Below are positions 54,001 to 60,000 of a stretch of DNA of 64,000 bases, one piece after another. Both the position numbers and the translations under genes were made by a program. Source of the DNA: Sinotaia quadrata (lineage: Eukaryota > Mollusca > Gastropoda > Architaenioglossa > Viviparidae); NCBI GenBank assembly GCA_028829895.1, contig CM054181.1:3792501-3856500 (forward strand), given 5' to 3'. The stretch's first letter is position 1; each line of letters opens with the position of its first letter. The notes beneath the pieces were generated by a model. It had not been told where the DNA came from and made no database searches. It saw only the letters and a list, made by a program, of their open reading frames with translations.

Positions 54001-57000
54001 TGGGGCTTACTAAATATAAAGACTGATTTATTTTCTCCTTTGGTAAGAAGTTTTCCACCTAAAGAAATACTGTATGACAGTAAATGTTTGTCTTTAATGT
54101 CGTAGAAGCACCCACATATCCACCAAGTGAGAGAGACAACTGGTGTCTTCTGGAGAATTATATATTAATAACATAATTAAGATTCTCATCACTTGTAATT
54201 AGCTATGGATGATTAATAATAATAATAATCATAACCAATTAACTAGGAAGGCATTGTGTCACACATCGTTTATGTTTCTGACAGGTATCTTATCAAAAAA
54301 TTAACAACTTAAAAAAATTTAATTCTTTTTAAGAGACATTCATGCTTTAGCATCAGAAAATAATGCTTGTATCAAGATAAATGTTTATATTCAAAGACAG
54401 ACATTCAGGCTTCCTTTGCATACAAGGTAATAATACTTACATCACCAGATATTAATGTCTGACTCTTAACATAGTATGCTTTGTTTCAAGATATTAATGC
54501 ATGTACCTCAAGTTACTGCTTTTGACAATCCCCAAAAGTACTGCTTGTATCCCAAGATATTCATGTTTTCCTTAAAGATATTAGTGTATGTATCCCAAAG
54601 TACTACAAAGATATTAATTGCAATGCTTGTATCTCAAACTATTAGTGCTAGTTTGCTAGTTTTTAAAAATATCATTGCTTTTGTCTCCAGAAAATAACAG
54701 CACTAAGCAGAGGACATTTATAATGCAATTGAACAGATTTAGTGGAAATATTTTTTTAAAGTATATTCTATGAGAGATTCACGAGACATCATTTTGTCTG
54801 GGTGCACAACAGAGGATGACAATGAAAATGAACTAGCAATAGAAGTTCAGTACTTATTAATCTTCATCAAAAGGGTCAAACACTAAAATGATCTCTTAAG
54901 CAGTAATAAGAAATTGCCTTCGAATAGATATTAAATGATATAATGATATCGGTTATTAGACAAAAACTGACATAAACTGATATCTGAAAGGAATAAAGCT
55001 TAAACATGAACAAAAGCTTTATCATGAAAAAGACCTCATTTTTTAAACAGATGTTTATTAAAATAAGCAAAAACAAAAATTACTCTTACCAGGAGCAGTG
55101 CTAGGTTGAGAAGAACTGTTTGAAAAACTTTGACTAAGGGAGACAACTCGATGGATGGACTCTAAACTGACAAGTGGCGCATCTTCATCTTCCTTTTTCT
55201 CCCCTGTGAATATAAGACTTTCTTGGGAGGCGAGCAAAGTCTTTAAATCTACAACAGAAAAAAAACAACCAAGAATATCTTAGATTTATCCTGCAACTGT
55301 TCTTGCTCTCCCACATCTAACAAGAAACCAAAATAATAATTTTGAATATTTACAGTTGCTGTGTTGGGAAAATGCCAAGGACAAAAACAGGGCCTACATT
55401 TCTGTTTGTAACTAGAGCAAATTACAAAGACAGTCATGTCCAGGAATGAAGGAGTTATAATCACATCATGTTCTTTAAAAAGAATGTAAAAAAGAAAATT
55501 AATCTTAAAACACACACACACACAAACATTAAATAAATAGATACATAGAGAAAGAGCTTTGTAAAAGTCATGTAAGTTCATTGTCCAGCCCTTATCTACT
55601 TTACAGAAATGTCAATAAGTTACAAAAACATCATATACAATATTTTTCTTCTTTTTCTTTATCAGATATAAGTATTTTTAGATAAAACAAATTATTTATT
55701 TTTAATATACAGTTAAATATAGAAGACTGGACATAATCTGTATTTTCAAAAGCAATACAAATAATTTGCAAATAAAAGAAAAGTAATAAATAAATTTGCA
55801 AAGTCTCATTTTGTGAGTATAATGATGGTGCACAATTAATAATAAGTTCAATCTCTGAAAGTTAAAAAAGATATATTAAGTATGGTTAGGCCGTACCTTC
55901 CGGAGCAATAGTGTGGTCTTCAATTTGTGAAGCAGGTGCACAAAAGAAGCCACTTTTTTGCAAAGAAACGTCTTCCAAGGAAACATCAGATTCTTCAGAC
56001 TGATTATTCCTAAATAAAAAATAAATGGATAACCAATAAGGAGAGACATGGCAGCAAGTACCAAAAATATTTATGTTTTATGTTTTAGATTTTATAGAAA
56101 TCAAGAGAGAAAATACAAGCAAAGACTGACCTTTTAGCACTACAATTATTTTTATCACTCAAAAAGTTTACCGCAAATGTCATTCAAACATTGCCAAGTT
56201 AAAAGGTTCATTTTACTTGAGTGTGTGTGTCTGTGTGTGCATGTGTGTTTGTATGTGCGTGCTCATGTGAGAGCACATTTGATGGGGGTCACATCCAAGT
56301 CGTATTACTCAGAATAAATGTGCAAAGAGCCTTGGTTGAAGTAGCAATTTCTGCATAATGTATATTCCTACCTAAACCTGAGACCAAATTAGCTAGTTAA
56401 AAATTTGTTGACTTTTAGAAATTAGGATCCAACATTCTTCTATAAATTTACACAAGTTCATTGATAGCTTGTGAGAAAGCAGTAAGCTACTTTTATGCTT
56501 GGGGCCCCAGGCTGCCTATTTCAGAAATGACTGTTGAAAAACCACCAGCAATTTGTACCAGATGAACATGAATCTAATGAGTAGCCCAAATGACATATTG
56601 CATGAATATTATCAAGGATGCCATTAATGGCTTTACGGTAATACCCCTATATTTGCCAACACCTTTTGTCTATCAAAGTGCCATGTTTCTTTCCACGGAG
56701 TCAAGCTCATTTTCTTATTCTCAAGGCAATGCCCATTCTCTTGTGGCAGTGGCTCACATATTCTTTTATCTCTACAGGTGCACACAACACTTAGCATCAT
56801 TCACAGCTTTATGATCAATAATCACCTTCAAACACACACACACACAAGCAAATCAGGAGACACAGAACTCCAGAAGATGTAAGCCAGCAAACCAGGAAAA
56901 AACGTGAAAGAAATTGAAAACAAGCACAATGGAGAAGGCAATTTATATAAAATTTAAGATAAGAATGAGTGGTGATAAATAAGCTTTGTTCTTCTTTGCT

Positions 57001-60000
57001 GTAATATTTTGGTTGTATAAAAGCCAAAGGACAGTTTTTGATGATGCAGAAAGCAGTACATTTAACTCTGTATTTATTAAGAGAGCTAAATTAATTCTAA
57101 TGAGTCAATGTGATACAACTGGAAATATTTATACAAAAATAAACTTTAACAAAATTTTTTAATTTTGCAGTCCTTATTTTACTTTACATGCATTTTTCTC
57201 AAACTAAAGTTTTTCCTTTAAAGACGCTTTCAATACCTAAATTGGGTAGACTTGATCCTCAAACATAAAAAGTATGGATCAAAACCTCTATGCATTAGGT
57301 TTTATTTATTTTTTTTTTTTAATATAACTTTTAAGTAACTAAATAAATAACTTGGAAGGGGTTGGGGGGTAGAGGAGGGGATTAGTAGGATAATAAAAAG
57401 CCTTGTTTAAATTTTGTTACATGTAGTTAAAATTTTATGATTTAAAAAAAAAAAGAAATGCTAAAATATATTTTACTTTAAAATATGACATATATTCTAA
57501 AAATCTAACAAGCAGCACTGTTTTCTTGTAAAAAGAACAAATTATTCCAAATCTGAAGACTAGGTTGATTAATAATTTATTTGGTTGATTAATAATTTAT
57601 TTTACTTCTTTGCATAAAAACAGACACTATATTCTGTATAATTAATTTGAGAAAATAAAATGATAGCTTTACTTACTTCAGAGTACTATGTTGCCTAACA
57701 ATTTCCATTAGTTGTTGAAACAATTTTTTCTCAATGTCTGACAAATCCACATGACCATGTTCTGAAATTGGAAAGATTATATGTGAACTGAAACATACAA
57801 TTTATGCACCTGACTGCCAAAAACTTTTACATTTAATAGGAAAGGATAGAATATTATAGTGAGAACAATTACATATTTTGGATGAAGAATACTTCAATCT
57901 CAAATTATAATATAATTTTTTTTAAAAATCACTAATAACCATAATGATTACATAAACTTTCAATTATTAAAGATAACTAAATCACATATCAACCAAGATT
58001 ATGCATATGGTTCATTCTCTGGGCAAGTGTACCATATTGTGACATGAAGTGCACAAAATACAGTGGATTAAATCTAATTATATTACCTGTTAAAGTCTAC
58101 AACATAGCCTAGTGATCACACATAAGAAAAAGATAAAAATTATAAAAACGTTAACATTATAGGAGTTTGAAATTCGTAAAAAAGAGCATATGTTTTTGTT
58201 AAAAACTTAAAAAGTAAGGTTGAGGTATATTTTATCAGATAAAAAATATTTTAAAATAAGTAAATGAATATCTCATTACAAAGAAAATATTTTCCATATT
58301 AACCTAAATTATTAATTTAATCTGGATACATATTTATTTAAAATGGAATATAAAACTATAAATTCATCACGTGGAAACCTTATTCGTTTTCCATGACAAA
58401 ATTATCAACCATCATAAAGTAAGCTCTTTTTTTCTCAATTAAACATAAAACAGGATAAGTTATTATGCTGTGAAGATAATACCAAATAATAAACAAAGTA
58501 TCTATTTAAATATAACGTTTTTAATATATAACAAGCCTAATTGCAATGTTTATATTCTTGAATGTAATATCACAATTTTTTTACCCTTACTAGCTTGCAT
58601 TTAAAACATACACACAGCTGCAAATGAAACCAAATGGATATGTACATAAATATGTAAGCTATTTATGATGTTAATCAATTTAATCAAAATACATCACGAT
58701 TGTCAGAAATCTTAGCTGCTTTGATATCAAAATTTATCCACCATTTCTGTCATCATCCATTTGATCTTAATAGAAATTAACATTATTTTTCTTATTTGGT
58801 ACTTTAACTCATCACACTAAGACAGAATGACTTGAGAGTTATCTTTCTGGAAAATAGTCTTTGAAAAATGTAAGAAGTAGTTTGAGATATTATTGTCATT
58901 ATCTTATATATTTACAAATTTATGAAGTTCTCTGTCATGTGTTAAAATGGAAATGAAGTCAAATTAGTTTTCCTAAAGCTGAATATTTCTGAATATAAAG
59001 ATAAATTTAACATGTGAATATTTCAAGTAAATGGATTGTTTAAATAGCACATTTCATTTATGTATAACATGTCAATATTCAGTAAAAGAATAAAGTTTTG
59101 GATCTGATTTATGTGGAAACCGAGAGGGACAAAAAATGTGCCTTTTAAAAATATAATTTCTTCACAAAATTGACCATTTGCAGATAAAAGGAATACTGAA
59201 TGTTGCTTTAATATATTCTTACTTCTAAATAACATTGATATGATAAGTTTATTGGATTATTTATAACAATGAAAATTAAAGAAAATGTCTATAAGTATGC
59301 AATTCACAAAAAGAGGTGTCATTTTTCAGTTCAAAACGAATTTGTATTATAAATAATTACAAAATAAATAACACATATTAACACAACTAAGTACCATTTG
59401 CAGATAAAAGGAATACTGAATGTTGCTTTAATATATTATTACTTCTAGATAACATTGATATGATAAGTTTATTGGATTATTTATAACAATGAAAATTAAA
59501 GAAAATGTCTATAAGTATGCAATTCACAAAAAGAGGTGTCAATTTTCAGTTCAAAACGAATTTGTATTAAAATAAATAACACATATTAACACAACTAAGT
59601 ATCTCTCACATCAATTCTAAATATATAAAATATAAACATGATATTTCGATGCTTTATTTTTAATAAAACACATTTTCAATGGACCCCACCATATGTGGTA
59701 CACTTGCTCAGAGAATAAGCCACCTATCTTTTAAATGTTTTCAACTCATATCTCCTTACCTTCACATAAGCAACACTATACATAAAATTATGATTAAGGA
59801 ATTATATTCAAAAATATTAAGTGTAAGTAAACTCATGGTTTCAACATTCAAACAACATTCAAATTCTCCAGTAAAGGCATAAATTGTAATGTAAAGATAG
59901 ATTCTCATTTTTAGTAGAAATAAACTGAAAAGTATTTATAAAATTTAATGTTTTTGTCTCCACTCCAAATTGCAGTTTCATAGCTGCCAGTTTGCTAGTG

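Larger units (their letters stand above)
50334..55089. other. REV3L intron (4,756 bases)
   Basis: Dominated by an LTR-like repeat interrupted by a piggyBac-like element, then 79- and roughly 80-base arrays and a weak repeat at 54330-54700. No exon candidate fits the phase. Confidence 0.65.
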
